Assembly (NCBI RefSeq): GCF_030209355.1
Contig: NZ_JARVSF010000002.1
Location: 186,001-250,000 of the forward strand
Source: Pseudarthrobacter sp. fls2-241-R2A-127
Lineage (GTDB): Bacteria > Actinomycetota > Actinomycetes > Actinomycetales > Micrococcaceae
Length of the DNA: 64,000 nt
Reading direction: 5' to 3'
Position 1 is the stretch's first letter. Every line of letters begins with the position of its first letter. Position numbers and translations under genes: made by a program. A model generated the notes under the pieces. It did no database searches, was not told the DNA's origin, and saw only the letters and a program-made list of their open reading frames with translations. This document shows positions 25,058-33,351 of the stretch, one piece after another.

Positions 25058-28000
25058 TCAGTACCGGGGAGCTATGGGACTGCCGTCCGTGGACCGTTCC
25101 TCGATCAGCTTTCCGCCCAGAATACGCTCCACCGCTGCGCGTCCGAAGACGCCGGACTCCTCGATGGTTTCGTCGTCGGCGCTGGGGATGTCCTGGACGT
25201 ACGCGGTGGGTGCTGCTGCGGCCCTGGAAGGTGCCTTGGCGCGGCCGGCTTCGGCTTCCGGGCTGTTGGACAGCCGCTGGTAGAGGCTTTGCCGCGTGTC
25301 AGGACGTCCTGTTGACGGCGCAGCCGCCGGGGCCTGTGGCCGCGACGGGGCAGCTGTAGCCGGCCCGGCTGACGCCATGGCGAATTCGGGTTCCGGGGCG
25401 GGCTGGGCAGCTGCCGGCTGGGACGCGTCGCGGACGGCGTCCTCACGACTGTTGTCGTTTACCGTGCCCACACCCCAGTCCGCCTCGACAGTTGCCTTGG
25501 GCGCGGAGGCCGGGATGGCGGGCGGCACTTGGGCGGTGGCCGGTTCGTAATGCGGAACCGGGGCAGGGGCGGCGGGTGCCGACGAATCGTCGGCGGAAGC
25601 ACCGACCGATGGCGTGCCAACGTTGCTCTTGTCCCCAACTACCCAGACGCCGGGGGCTTGCTCCACGGCCCGGGCCCAGGGGTCGTGCGCGGCTCCCGCA
25701 GATGGGGCCTCGCCGTGTCCGGTGGTGCCGGCAGGAGCTGTGGCGGGTTGCCCTGTTCGCGTGGCTTCATTGCGGGTGCTGCTGCCGGAGGGCCGGTCCG
25801 CGCCGGCAGTGGGGGCCGTCGGCTTGACGGAGCTGGACCCGCGGGCCGAGGGTTCCCAGTCCATGGGGGGTTCCTCATCCAGTGGCGGAGCATCCTCGTC
25901 CCGAGGCGGGCCCCAGTCGTCGTCCGAATAGGAGTAGTCTCCGGCTGCGGAAGGGTACTCGGACTCCGTCCGGGAGGGCCCGGACACTGTGCCCCGCGCT
26001 CCTGCGCCTTCGGCTGCCGGCGGGACGGATTCCCGGCGCTGGTTGTCAGCGGCTGGGCGAGCGGCGATGGAGGGGGCGGGCGACGACGCGGCATGGGCCG
26101 GTACGGCTGCAGACGCAGGCGTCGTTGCCGCTGGAGGGACAGGCGCGGATGCCGCTGGAGGCGCCGGTTCCGTTCCGGCTGCCGGTGATGCAGCTGCTTC
26201 AGGTGCAGGTGATGCCGCAGGTGCAGGTGCTGGGGCAGGCGTGGCTGCGGGAGCCTTGGCTGCCGTGCCTGCGGGTGATTCGGCGGGGGCCGGTGCAAGT
26301 CCCCAGGCAACGTCAGCTGAAGTGGCCGGAACCACCGGGCTGGCCGGCACTTTTGGGTTTGGCTCAGAGCTCGCCTGGCTGGCGCCGCCGGCAACCGCGT
26401 TGATTTGCAGGTCGATGCCAACCGTCGTGTGGATGGCCTGGCGCAGATTGTCCGAGTGGTCCGCCCGGCCAAACGCGCCGGCGAGTCCGGACGTGGTGAA
26501 GGAGAGCGTCAGGATACTGCCGTCGAAGGCGCTGACCTGGGCGTTGGGTTCCACCAGGGCCCACGTGCTGCGCTTGATCTTCGACAGGGTCTGCAGGACA
26601 TCAGGCCACGCCCTGCGGAGGACTTCAACGTCACCCATCGCCGGCGGAGCTGCCGGGGCTGACCGGGCCGGTTCTTCTTGTGCCGCCGGCGGCGGCGTTG
26701 CGCGGGGGGCTGCTGCCGCAGCCGGCGTCTGGGGTGCGCGGCCGCGTGCCGGCTCCTCCACGGGCCAGTCGTTGGTGCTTACGCGTGGGGGAGTGAGGGA
26801 GCTGCGCGCATCCGGGGCGGCCGCTGCCTGGCTGCTCCCGGAAGCAGCTCCTGCCGAGGATGATGTTGGCACCGCGGGGGCTGCCTGGCCGGCAGAAGCG
26901 GGAGTTTCCCGTTCCGGTTCCTGCGGGCGGGTGGCAGCTGTTGCCCCCGAAATGTTCGTTGGCTGGTCCGGCGAATCCTGGCCCGGGTGGAGCGCGGGCT
27001 GGCCGGCTTCCTGGCCAGGCCGCGGGCCCGGTGACGCAGGCCCTGACGCAGGGCCTGACGCCGATCCAGCCGGCGCCGGGGCCTGGACTGGGGCGGCAGG
27101 TGCCGGGACTGGTGCGGCAGGCGCGGGGACTGGCGCCGCTGGTGCCTGGACCGCAGCCGCCGGTGCCTGGACCGGAGCGGCAGGTGCTGACTCTGAAGGC
27201 GCCGGCGCTGCTGCCGGCGCGGCAGCCCCGACGTCGTTCCCGGCGTAGTTGAGGCGCCGCTCCACCCGGTCGATCCGTGCCGCCATGCCGCGTTCGTTCT
27301 GCTCGGCGCTGGGAAGAAGGATCCGGGCGCACAGCAGTTCAAGGTGCAACCGCGGCGACGTGGCTCCGGTCATCTCGGTCAGGGCCGTGTTGGTCACGTC
27401 GGCTGCCCGGGAGAGCTCTGCGGCGCCAAGGTTGTGCGCCTGGTTCTGAAGCCGGGCGATCTGGTCCGCCGGCATGCCCCGGAGGATGGCGTGAGCGCTT
27501 TCCGGCATGGCCTGGACAATGATGAGGTCGCGGAAGCGCTCCAGGAGGTCCTCCACGAACCGCCGCGGGTCATGGCCCGTCTGGATGACGCGGTCCACGG
27601 CGCGGAAAACTGTTGCAGCGTCAGAAGCGGCTACGGCCTCCACGACGTCGTCCAGCAGTGAGGCGTGGGTGTAGCCGAGCAGCGCGACGGCGAGCTCGTA
27701 GTCCAGCCCGTTGGGCCCGGCACCCGCCATGAGTTGGTCCAGGACGGACAAGGAATCACGGACGGATCCGCCGCCGGCCCGGATGACCAGGGACAGGACG
27801 CCGGGAGCCACCGGAACATTCTCCTGGCGGCACAGGAGCTCAAGGTATGCCATCAGGGGCTCGGGCGGCACCAGCCGGAACGGGTAATGGTGGGTCCGTG
27901 AGCGGATGGTGCCGATGACCTTGTCCGGCTCCGTGGTGGCGAAGATGAACTTGATGTGTTCCGGCGGCTCTTCAACGATCTTCAGGAGGGCGTTGAAACC

Positions 28001-28411
28001 GGCGGACGTGACCATGTGGGCTTCGTCGATGATGAAGATCTTGTAGCGGTCCCGGACCGGGGCGTAGGTGGCGCGTTCACGGAGGTCGCGGGCGTCGTCC
28101 ACACCGCCATGGCTCGCGGCATCGATCTCGATCACGTCGAGGGAACCAGAGCCGCCACGGGCCAGTTCCACACAGCTGGGGCAAGTGCCGCACGGGGTAT
28201 CGGTGGGGCCCTGGGCACAGTTGAGGCAGCGCGCCAGGATGCGGGCGGAGGTGGTTTTGCCGCAGCCCCTGGGGCCGGAAAAAAGGTAGGCGTGGTTGAC
28301 GCGGTTCTTGCGCAAAGCGGTCATCAACGGTTCGGTGACATGCTCCTGCCCGATAACGTCAGCGAACGAGTCGGGACGGTATCTGCGGTACAGGGCGGTA
28401 GTAACTGTCAC
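25058..28411 (-). CDS. dnaX: DNA polymerase III subunit gamma/tau
   Basis: An unusually long DnaX of 1117 residues. The clamp-loader AAA+ module is at residues 1-370: YRRYRPDSFADVIGQEHV, Walker A SGPRGCGKTTSAR (46-53), a zinc module with Cys65, Cys74, Cys77 and Cys80, IDEAHMVTSAGFNALLKIVE and ATTEPDKVIGTIRSRTHHY. Beyond residue 400 it becomes low-complexity Ala/Pro/Ser sequence, interrupted by a folded part near 590-680 (DVEVLRRAWPDVLQTLSKIK) corresponding to the tau domain that contacts DnaE. The start is the GTG after GGTAGGG; an ATG ten codons upstream is in frame but non-conserved. The SRP RNA gene lies just upstream. Confidence 0.97.
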   Translation of the reverse strand: MTVTTALYRRYRPDSFADVIGQEHVTEPLMTALRKNRVNHAYLFSGPRGCGKTTSARILARCLNCAQGPTDTPCGTCPSCVELARGGSGSLDVIEIDAASHGGVDDARDLRERATYAPVRDRYKIFIIDEAHMVTSAGFNALLKIVEEPPEHIKFIFATTEPDKVIGTIRSRTHHYPFRLVPPEPLMAYLELLCRQENVPVAPGVLSLVIRAGGGSVRDSLSVLDQLMAGAGPNGLDYELAVALLGYTHASLLDDVVEAVAASDAATVFRAVDRVIQTGHDPRRFVEDLLERFRDLIIVQAMPESAHAILRGMPADQIARLQNQAHNLGAAELSRAADVTNTALTEMTGATSPRLHLELLCARILLPSAEQNERGMAARIDRVERRLNYAGNDVGAAAPAAAPAPSESAPAAPVQAPAAAVQAPAAPVPAPAAPVPAPAAPVQAPAPAGSASGPASGPASPGPRPGQEAGQPALHPGQDSPDQPTNISGATAATRPQEPERETPASAGQAAPAVPTSSSAGAASGSSQAAAAPDARSSLTPPRVSTNDWPVEEPARGRAPQTPAAAAAPRATPPPAAQEEPARSAPAAPPAMGDVEVLRRAWPDVLQTLSKIKRSTWALVEPNAQVSAFDGSILTLSFTTSGLAGAFGRADHSDNLRQAIHTTVGIDLQINAVAGGASQASSEPNPKVPASPVVPATSADVAWGLAPAPAESPAGTAAKAPAATPAPAPAPAASPAPEAAASPAAGTEPAPPAASAPVPPAATTPASAAVPAHAASSPAPSIAARPAADNQRRESVPPAAEGAGARGTVSGPSRTESEYPSAAGDYSYSDDDWGPPRDEDAPPLDEEPPMDWEPSARGSSSVKPTAPTAGADRPSGSSTRNEATRTGQPATAPAGTTGHGEAPSAGAAHDPWARAVEQAPGVWVVGDKSNVGTPSVGASADDSSAPAAPAPVPHYEPATAQVPPAIPASAPKATVEADWGVGTVNDNSREDAVRDASQPAAAQPAPEPEFAMASAGPATAAPSRPQAPAAAPSTGRPDTRQSLYQRLSNSPEAEAGRAKAPSRAAAAPTAYVQDIPSADDETIEESGVFGRAAVERILGGKLIEERSTDGSPIAPRY
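27050..27185. repeat. Degenerate in-gene repeats encoding Ala/Pro units of DnaX
   Basis: Imperfect short tandem repeats within dnaX encode serial VQAPAA, VPAPAA and SGPA units. Such tracts can change length by slippage and account for some of the gene's unusual size. Confidence 0.6.
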
Positions 28412-28468
28412 AGAGAAAACCCTACCAATCCGGGCTGACATCCTGCCGCCCTGTGGGGGAATAGTAAA

Positions 28469-28556
28469 GACCCCCCATGCACCCGCCAGAGCCCATTTAC
28501 CCTTGCTACCTTCCGGTCCTGGGGGAGTTCAACAGGATGACGCCACATGAGGGGCC
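28469..28556 (-). ncRNA. ffs: Bacterial small signal recognition particle RNA (4.5S)
   Basis: On the minus strand the region folds as the SRP Alu-less hairpin. The hallmark apical sequence GGACCGGAAGGTAGCAAGGG holds the GGAA tetraloop and the asymmetric internal loop that binds Ffh. Flanking arms GTTGAACTCCCCCAG and CTCTGGCGGGTGCATGGGGG pair to form the long helix, and GGCCCC at the 5' end pairs near GGGGGGTC at the 3' end. Length is about 88 nt; the ends were set from the pairing. It lies directly upstream of dnaX on the same strand, the usual place in actinobacteria. Confidence 0.93.
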
Positions 28557-28957
28557 GTCAAACACTTTACCTGAACATGCGGCACGACTCGAATCGGCCG
28601 GCTGCCGCCCTGACGTCGCAGGCGGGGGCGCCGGCGAAAGGGAGGAAAGGTGGGCCACAAAGTGGATTTCCATTGCTTATCCCCGGGGCAGCCACGATCA
28701 TTTGTATATACACCGATTGGGGCAATCTCAAGATTGTGAGCTGCGTGGCCTGGCTGAACGAACCGGACCCGGCAGCTCAACGGTGCAGCAACAGGGAATG
28801 GGCGCATTGGGGGCGTCCATTTCCCAAGCTGGGGCGGAGCCTGGCAGGCTGCGGAGGCTCTTCCCGGGCACGTTCGAAAACAGGGCCTGGGCGGCCCAAT
28901 TGGGCGATGCGGAAAAGTTCAGGTAATCTGGTACCTGCTTTTGATTCAGAAGCAGTT
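28557..28957. promoter_or_regulatory. SRP RNA / tRNA-Ser intergenic region with promoters
   Basis: No protein gene is supported here. On the minus strand TTGAGA (28731-28726) and TATACA (28708-28703) form a near-consensus sigma-70 promoter with a 17-base spacer, 140 bases before the SRP RNA. A second -10, TAAAGT (28569-28564), lies seven bases before the RNA's 5' end. On the plus strand TAATCT (28924-28929) may serve the tRNA gene. Open frames across the region lack codon bias. Confidence 0.6.
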
Positions 28958-29042
28958 GGAGAATTCGCCTAGCGGCCTATGGCGCACGCCTGGAACGCGT
29001 GTTGGGTTAACGCCCTCGGGGGTTCAAATCCCCCATTCTCCG
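28958..29042 (+). tRNA. tRNA-Ser (anticodon GGA)
   Basis: An 85-nt class-II tRNA with acceptor arms GGAGAAT and ATTCTCC, the anticodon loop CTGGAAC (anticodon GGA at 28992-28994), a long variable arm typical of serine tRNA, and a T arm GGGGGTTCAAATCCCCC. The 3' CCA is not encoded. It is read into a perfect palindromic terminator. Confidence 0.95.
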
Positions 29043-29050
29043 CCGGTTGG

Positions 29051-29082
29051 AACCCGGCCCTGGCAGCTGCCAGGGCCGGGTT
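29051..29082 (+). terminator. tRNA-Ser terminator
   Basis: A perfect 32-bp palindrome (AACCCGGCCCTGGCAG and its complement) eight bases after the tRNA, followed by TTCTTTGGTTT. Confidence 0.88.
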
Positions 29083-29130
29083 CTTTGGTTTAACCATCCT
29101 GGCCCCGTCCCCGGGATGGTGGGCTGCTGC

Positions 29131-30066
29131 TCAGGCTAGATCCGCGGCTGGTACGCCCAGGCGGCGCAACCGCGCAAGGGCAGCTGATTCGCTGGGACCC
29201 TTGCGCCTGCGGAGGCCCCCGAGGGCGAGATGGACGACGCCGAGCACCACCTTTGTGGCCAGCCTCACCGGCAGCGGGAAGGGGCCCAGCCGTGGAACGG
29301 AGACCCCCAGCATCCGGCGGTATCGGGGTTCCAGGCTGTAGACGGCGGCGGCGAACAACACGCGGTAGCCCGGCCTCAGGAGGGGATGCAGGGGCGCGTT
29401 GCGGATGAACTCCACCGTTTCCCTCACCCGGCTGTCTGCCCGCAGTTCGCCCTTCTCGTACCAGGAGTCCAGTTGGCTGCGCATCTGCGCCCGGGTGAGG
29501 GGCGGATCCTCCACGCCCATGAGCCGGCCGGCCTGGGCCCACTCGCGGACATACGCATCTTCTCCGCCGGGGATAGGGCCGCCCCAGATCCTGTGGGCGG
29601 CCAGGAACCCGTCCGTAAACGCTATGTGGATCCAGGCTGCCAGCCCGGGATCGTTGGCGCTGTACTCGCGTTCGGCGCCGGCGTTGTCCTGGTAGCTGCC
29701 GTGCACCGGCTCGTGGAGGCGGCGGACGCGCCGTGATGCCTCCTCCGCGGCGGCCGTGGAACCGTAGGTGACGGTGAAAATCCAGCGGATGGTATTGGCC
29801 AGCCGGCGGAGGGGATCCTCGCGGAAGTTGGAGTGTTCGTGCACACCTGCCAGGGCGCCGGGATGAAGGGACTGCATCAGCAGTGTCCGGATTCCGCCCA
29901 CGATGGGCGACATGGAGCCGTGCACCGCCCACACCGCCGAACCTGGCAGGTGGTAGCCGGCGTCGTCGCCTTCGGCAAGGCGCAACGTCCAGTCAGGTGG
30001 GGCGTCGGCCCTGCCTGAAAAGGTCTTCTTGACTTCGTCCCGCCACGTACGGAGCACATTGCGCAT
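29131..30066 (-). CDS. Oxygenase MpaB family (DUF2236) protein
   Basis: A 311-residue DUF2236/MpaB-type protein. Known members are haem-b enzymes that cleave polyprenyl chains (fungal MpaB) or rubber (latex-clearing Lcp, distantly). SMSPIVGGIRTLLMQSLHPG with its conserved His and Arg, HSNFREDPLRRLANTIRWIF, RRLHEPVHGSYQDN, and IHIAFTDGFLAAHRIWGG are the family blocks; His residues in QSLHPG and VHGSY are candidate haem ligands. No transport signal is apparent. The substrate is unknown. It is divergent from the M23 peptidase gene. Confidence 0.82.
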   Translation of the reverse strand: MRNVLRTWRDEVKKTFSGRADAPPDWTLRLAEGDDAGYHLPGSAVWAVHGSMSPIVGGIRTLLMQSLHPGALAGVHEHSNFREDPLRRLANTIRWIFTVTYGSTAAAEEASRRVRRLHEPVHGSYQDNAGAEREYSANDPGLAAWIHIAFTDGFLAAHRIWGGPIPGGEDAYVREWAQAGRLMGVEDPPLTRAQMRSQLDSWYEKGELRADSRVRETVEFIRNAPLHPLLRPGYRVLFAAAVYSLEPRYRRMLGVSVPRLGPFPLPVRLATKVVLGVVHLALGGLRRRKGPSESAALARLRRLGVPAADLA

Positions 30067-30250
30067 GAGTCATTGTTGCCCATTTGGGCAGGCACGGCAT
30101 GCTGCCCGGCGGACAATCCGGCGCCTCCCCCTAAGAGCCCACAAAAAACCCGCATTGTGCTGCTCCAGGGTTCCCCGCCCGACGGACCTGTGGTCCCATG
30201 GGACGTACCGTCGAGACAACGTGCGGCACGCCCCGTCCTGGAGTCGATCA

Positions 30251-31630
30251 ATGGGCAAGCATTGGGTGCCCGGCAGCAGCAAGCCGGCCCAGCGTACATT
30301 TCCCCACATGGCCCGTGCCGTGGCCGCTGCAGGTATGCTCGCGGCGGCCGTCTATGCAGTCAATCTTTCCAGCGGCCCGGCCGGGCCTGTCCGGTTGGCC
30401 GGAGCGGTGGACCGGACCGGGACTCCCGGTGGCGTGGCATCCACGGGTGCGTTCGGAGGCGCCGGCTCCGAGCCGGCAGGCAATACTGGTCCGCCGGCCT
30501 CGGACCAGGTTGGTGCCGGGTCCCTTCTTCCTCCGGCCATCGCTTCGGACCCGCATGTCACCCTGGCTTTTCCGCATGCAGCGCTGGGCGGATTCCAGGA
30601 CCCTTCGGCCGGCATTGCACTGGGACCGGCAGGAACAGGCCGGCCGCCCGCAGGCTTCCTGATGGCGCCGCTTGAGTTGCTGAATCCGAGCTCACCCTTC
30701 GGTTTCCGGGTGAGCCCCCTCAGTGGCACGTCGGGAGACTTCCACCTTGGCCAGGACTATGCGGCCGCCTGCGGAACCCTCGTCTACGCGGCCGACTCCG
30801 GGGTGGTCCGCGCTGCGGGGTGGCATCCCTGGGGCGGGGGCAACCGGGTGGAGATCGATCACGGTGATGGCCTCATCACCACGTACAACCATCTTGAGTC
30901 GATTGGCGTCCATATGGGCGACCGGGTGCAGGTGGGCCAGGTCATCGCCCGGGTGGGAACCACCGGGTGGTCCACGGGCTGCCACCTGCACTTCGAGACG
31001 ATCCAGAATGGCCGGTACACCAATCCATTGAACTGGGGCTTCCTCCAACTGCGCGCCCTGGGCCAAGCGCTGCCGGCCAGCATGGTTTCCTACGGCCCCG
31101 GCCCCGGGTTGTCCGATGGGCGGATCACCTGGACCATCCCGATCCAGGTGGACCGGGGCCCATCGCCGGCCGCCGGCCTGGAGTCATCGCCGGTCCCGTC
31201 GCCCCTGCTGCCCGGCCCGGTGCCGTCCGCGACCTTCCAGCCAACGTCCAACGGGCAGTTGACGACGCCGGCCCAGACGGCGGCTGCCCAGCCTTCGCCC
31301 AGCTCCCCGCCGTCGTCGTCCAGTTCCACTCCGCCGTCGTCCTACCCGACACCCGGCAACCCGACGGCATCCCCATCCCCGTCACCAACACCGACGGATC
31401 AGTCGCCGTCGCCGTCGCCAACTGAACCGGCACCGACGCCAACTGAGACGTCGCCGTCGCCGTCGCCTACTGAACCGGCACCGACGCCAACCGAGGCGTC
31501 GCCGTCGCCTACGGATCCAACGCCCGAGCCAGTGCCGACGACGGCCCAACCGGTACCCGCCCCAACGACGGTTTCGCCCACGCCGGTTCCGACGACGGCG
31601 GAGCCAACCCCGGTGCCCACGACGTCCTAG
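30251..31630 (+). CDS. M23 (LytM-type) cell-wall endopeptidase with Pro/Ser/Thr tail
   Basis: A 459-residue exported protein. A hydrophobic segment at residues 20-40 (ARAVAAAGMLAAAVYAVNLS) is a signal anchor. The M23 domain spans about residues 140-265, with zinc ligands His165 and Asp169 (HLGQD) and His247, and catalytic His245 (CHLHFE); YNHLESIGVHMGDRVQVGQV is also typical. Such enzymes cut peptidoglycan cross-bridges. The last 130 residues are Ser/Pro/Thr-rich with 16-residue repeats, probably a wall-spanning tail. I chose the ATG before GKHWVPG, with GGAG upstream; the frame is open much further but the extra codons overlap the divergent gene. Confidence 0.88.
   Translation: MGKHWVPGSSKPAQRTFPHMARAVAAAGMLAAAVYAVNLSSGPAGPVRLAGAVDRTGTPGGVASTGAFGGAGSEPAGNTGPPASDQVGAGSLLPPAIASDPHVTLAFPHAALGGFQDPSAGIALGPAGTGRPPAGFLMAPLELLNPSSPFGFRVSPLSGTSGDFHLGQDYAAACGTLVYAADSGVVRAAGWHPWGGGNRVEIDHGDGLITTYNHLESIGVHMGDRVQVGQVIARVGTTGWSTGCHLHFETIQNGRYTNPLNWGFLQLRALGQALPASMVSYGPGPGLSDGRITWTIPIQVDRGPSPAAGLESSPVPSPLLPGPVPSATFQPTSNGQLTTPAQTAAAQPSPSSPPSSSSSTPPSSYPTPGNPTASPSPSPTPTDQSPSPSPTEPAPTPTETSPSPSPTEPAPTPTEASPSPTDPTPEPVPTTAQPVPAPTTVSPTPVPTTAEPTPVPTTS
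31403..31512. repeat. 48-bp tandem repeat in the M23 peptidase tail
   Basis: Two full copies and a partial third encode a 16-residue Ser-Pro/Thr-Pro unit. The copies differ at only a few positions, suggesting recent duplication. Confidence 0.8.
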
Positions 31631-31688
31631 GCAGGAAATTTTTCAACTGCGGACCCGTACGCCGTGCCAACGGCAACGAATAGGAAGT

Positions 31689-32201
31689 ATGAGCTTCCTT
31701 TCGCAGACACAGCGCCCGGCGCCCCTGTACCCGATTCCGTTGCTCCTCAATGACGGCACCAGGACGAACTTCGGCCAGTTCAAGGGAAAAGTGGTGTTGG
31801 TGGTAAACGTCGCCTCCAACTGCGGGTTCACGCCCCAGTACGCCGGCCTGGAGGCCCTCTATGGAAAGTTCCGCGACCGCGGGTTCGAGGTCCTCGGTGT
31901 CCCGTGCAACCAGTTCGCCGGCCAGGAACCCGGCAGTGACAGCGAAATCGCGGAGTTCTGCGAGCGCAACTTCGGGGTGACGTTCCCGCTCACCGCCAAG
32001 GCTGACGTCCGGGGCCGGAACCAGCACCTGCTGTACACCGAGCTGACCAAGTTCCGGACCGGCTTGCTGCCGGGGATGGTGAAGTGGAATTTCGAAAAGT
32101 TCCTGGTGGGCCGTGACGGGACGGTGCTGGCCAGGTTCGGCCCCACCGTGGAGCCGGATGCGCCCAAGGTCATCGAAGCGATCGAGGAAGCGCTGGGCTG
32201 A
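31689..32201 (+). CDS. Glutathione peroxidase-family thiol peroxidase
   Basis: A 170-residue peroxidase of the GPx family with a cysteine active site: Cys45 in NVASNCGFTPQY, a Gln in CNQFAGQEPGS, and Trp/Asn in VKWNFEKFLVGRDG. FCERNFGVTFPLTAKADVRG holds a second Cys that may act as the resolving residue, making it thioredoxin-dependent as in other bacteria lacking glutathione (mycothiol users). AGGAAG precedes the ATG by four bases. It is a single gene between the M23 peptidase and phosphoesterase genes. Confidence 0.93.
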   Translation: MSFLSQTQRPAPLYPIPLLLNDGTRTNFGQFKGKVVLVVNVASNCGFTPQYAGLEALYGKFRDRGFEVLGVPCNQFAGQEPGSDSEIAEFCERNFGVTFPLTAKADVRGRNQHLLYTELTKFRTGLLPGMVKWNFEKFLVGRDGTVLARFGPTVEPDAPKVIEAIEEALG

Positions 32202-32362
32202 TACCCCGGTCAGGCCGAATTAAGCCTGCAGAAGCGCAGTTCTTTTGATTTTTTCCACATCAGCTACGGCGATTTACCCCAAGTTTGCCAAATGTCTGAT
32301 TGGATAAATATTACTGAAGGGTACAAGGGAAGAACGGCTTCCCACCGACCATAGAGGTAGCA

Positions 32363-33292
32363 ATGGAGCACATCGAGGCCGAACATCCCCGGCCACGCCA
32401 CTTCCTACTCCACTTGAGTGATCCCCACCTGTTGGGAGGTCCAGAGCCCCTCTACGGAACCGTCGACAGTGAAGCGCGCCTCATTCAGCTCTTCGAGGGA
32501 GTCAAAGCGTCCGGCGCAAAGCCGGAGGCGGTGATTTTTACCGGCGACCTTGCTGACAAGGGCGATCCCGAAGCATATGTAAAGCTGCGGGCCATCGTGG
32601 ACCCTGCGTGCGAGGAACTCGGCGCCAAGGTGATCTGGGCCATGGGGAACCATGACGACCGCGCGAACTTCCGCCGGGGCCTGCTGGACCAGCCCGGCAC
32701 CGATGAACCGGTGGACCACAGTTACTTCATCAACGGGTTGCGCGTCATCACCCTGGACACCACGGTCCCTGGCTTCCACCACGGCGAGCTGAGCGCGGAG
32801 CAGCTGGAGTGGCTGGCCCGGCAACTCGAAACGCCGGCCCCGGACGGCACCATCCTGGCGCTGCACCACCCGCCGGTCCCTTCGGTGCTCGATCTCTCCG
32901 TTCTGGTGGAGCTGCGCGACCAGGCCTCACTGGCAGCAGTAGTACGCAACTCTGACGTCCGCACCATCCTGGCCGGCCACCTGCATTACTCCACGACTGC
33001 CACCTTCGCCGGTGTTCCGGTCTCGGTCGCTTCGGCATCCTGCTACACCCAGGACCTCAACGTTCCGGTGGGAGGTACCCGCGGGCAGGACAGCGGCCAG
33101 GCCTTCAACCTGGTGCACGTGTACGAGCACACGATTGTGCACTCCGTGGTGCCGCTGGGCCATGCGGGCACCGTGGGAGAGTACGTCTCGCCCGAGGAAA
33201 CCGCCCGGCGCCTGGCGGCTGCCGGCGTGCGGATCCCGGAAACCGTCAAGCAGCGCCGCAGTACCAAACAGGGAGTGGCCAGCCGCAACTAG
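32363..33292 (+). CDS. cpdA: Class III cyclic-nucleotide phosphodiesterase-like metallophosphoesterase
   Basis: A 309-residue calcineurin-like phosphoesterase. All metal-binding motifs are present: DPH (Asp20, His22), GDLADKGD (Asp62), GNHDD (Asn96, His97), LALHHPP, and AGHLHYS. The arrangement and length fit class III 3',5'-cAMP phosphodiesterases such as CpdA and Mycobacterium Rv0805. The substrate cannot be told apart from other phosphodiesters by sequence, so the gene symbol is tentative. A 160-bp AT-richer leader, including TTGGAT and TAAATATT, precedes it, and a bidirectional terminator follows. Confidence 0.85.
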   Translation: MEHIEAEHPRPRHFLLHLSDPHLLGGPEPLYGTVDSEARLIQLFEGVKASGAKPEAVIFTGDLADKGDPEAYVKLRAIVDPACEELGAKVIWAMGNHDDRANFRRGLLDQPGTDEPVDHSYFINGLRVITLDTTVPGFHHGELSAEQLEWLARQLETPAPDGTILALHHPPVPSVLDLSVLVELRDQASLAAVVRNSDVRTILAGHLHYSTTATFAGVPVSVASASCYTQDLNVPVGGTRGQDSGQAFNLVHVYEHTIVHSVVPLGHAGTVGEYVSPEETARRLAAAGVRIPETVKQRRSTKQGVASRN

Positions 33293-33321
33293 GAGCGGCG
33301 GTTCCCGGAGATGGTCAGCCG

Positions 33322-33351
33322 GTGAGTCCGGGCCTTCGTGCCCGGACTCAC
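33322..33351. terminator. Convergent terminator overlapping the Stealth gene stop
   Basis: GTGAGTCCGGG and CCCGGACTCAC form a perfect 11-bp stem with an 8-base loop. The right arm contains the stop codon of the convergent Stealth gene. Confidence 0.75.

Noticed and set aside
28557..28957. Protein genes in the SRP RNA/tRNA gap
   Set aside because: Open frames exist but lack third-position bias, good starts and any recognisable sequence.
31403..31512. CRISPR-like or regulatory repeat
   Set aside because: It is a coding repeat inside the M23 peptidase tail with a period of 16 codons.
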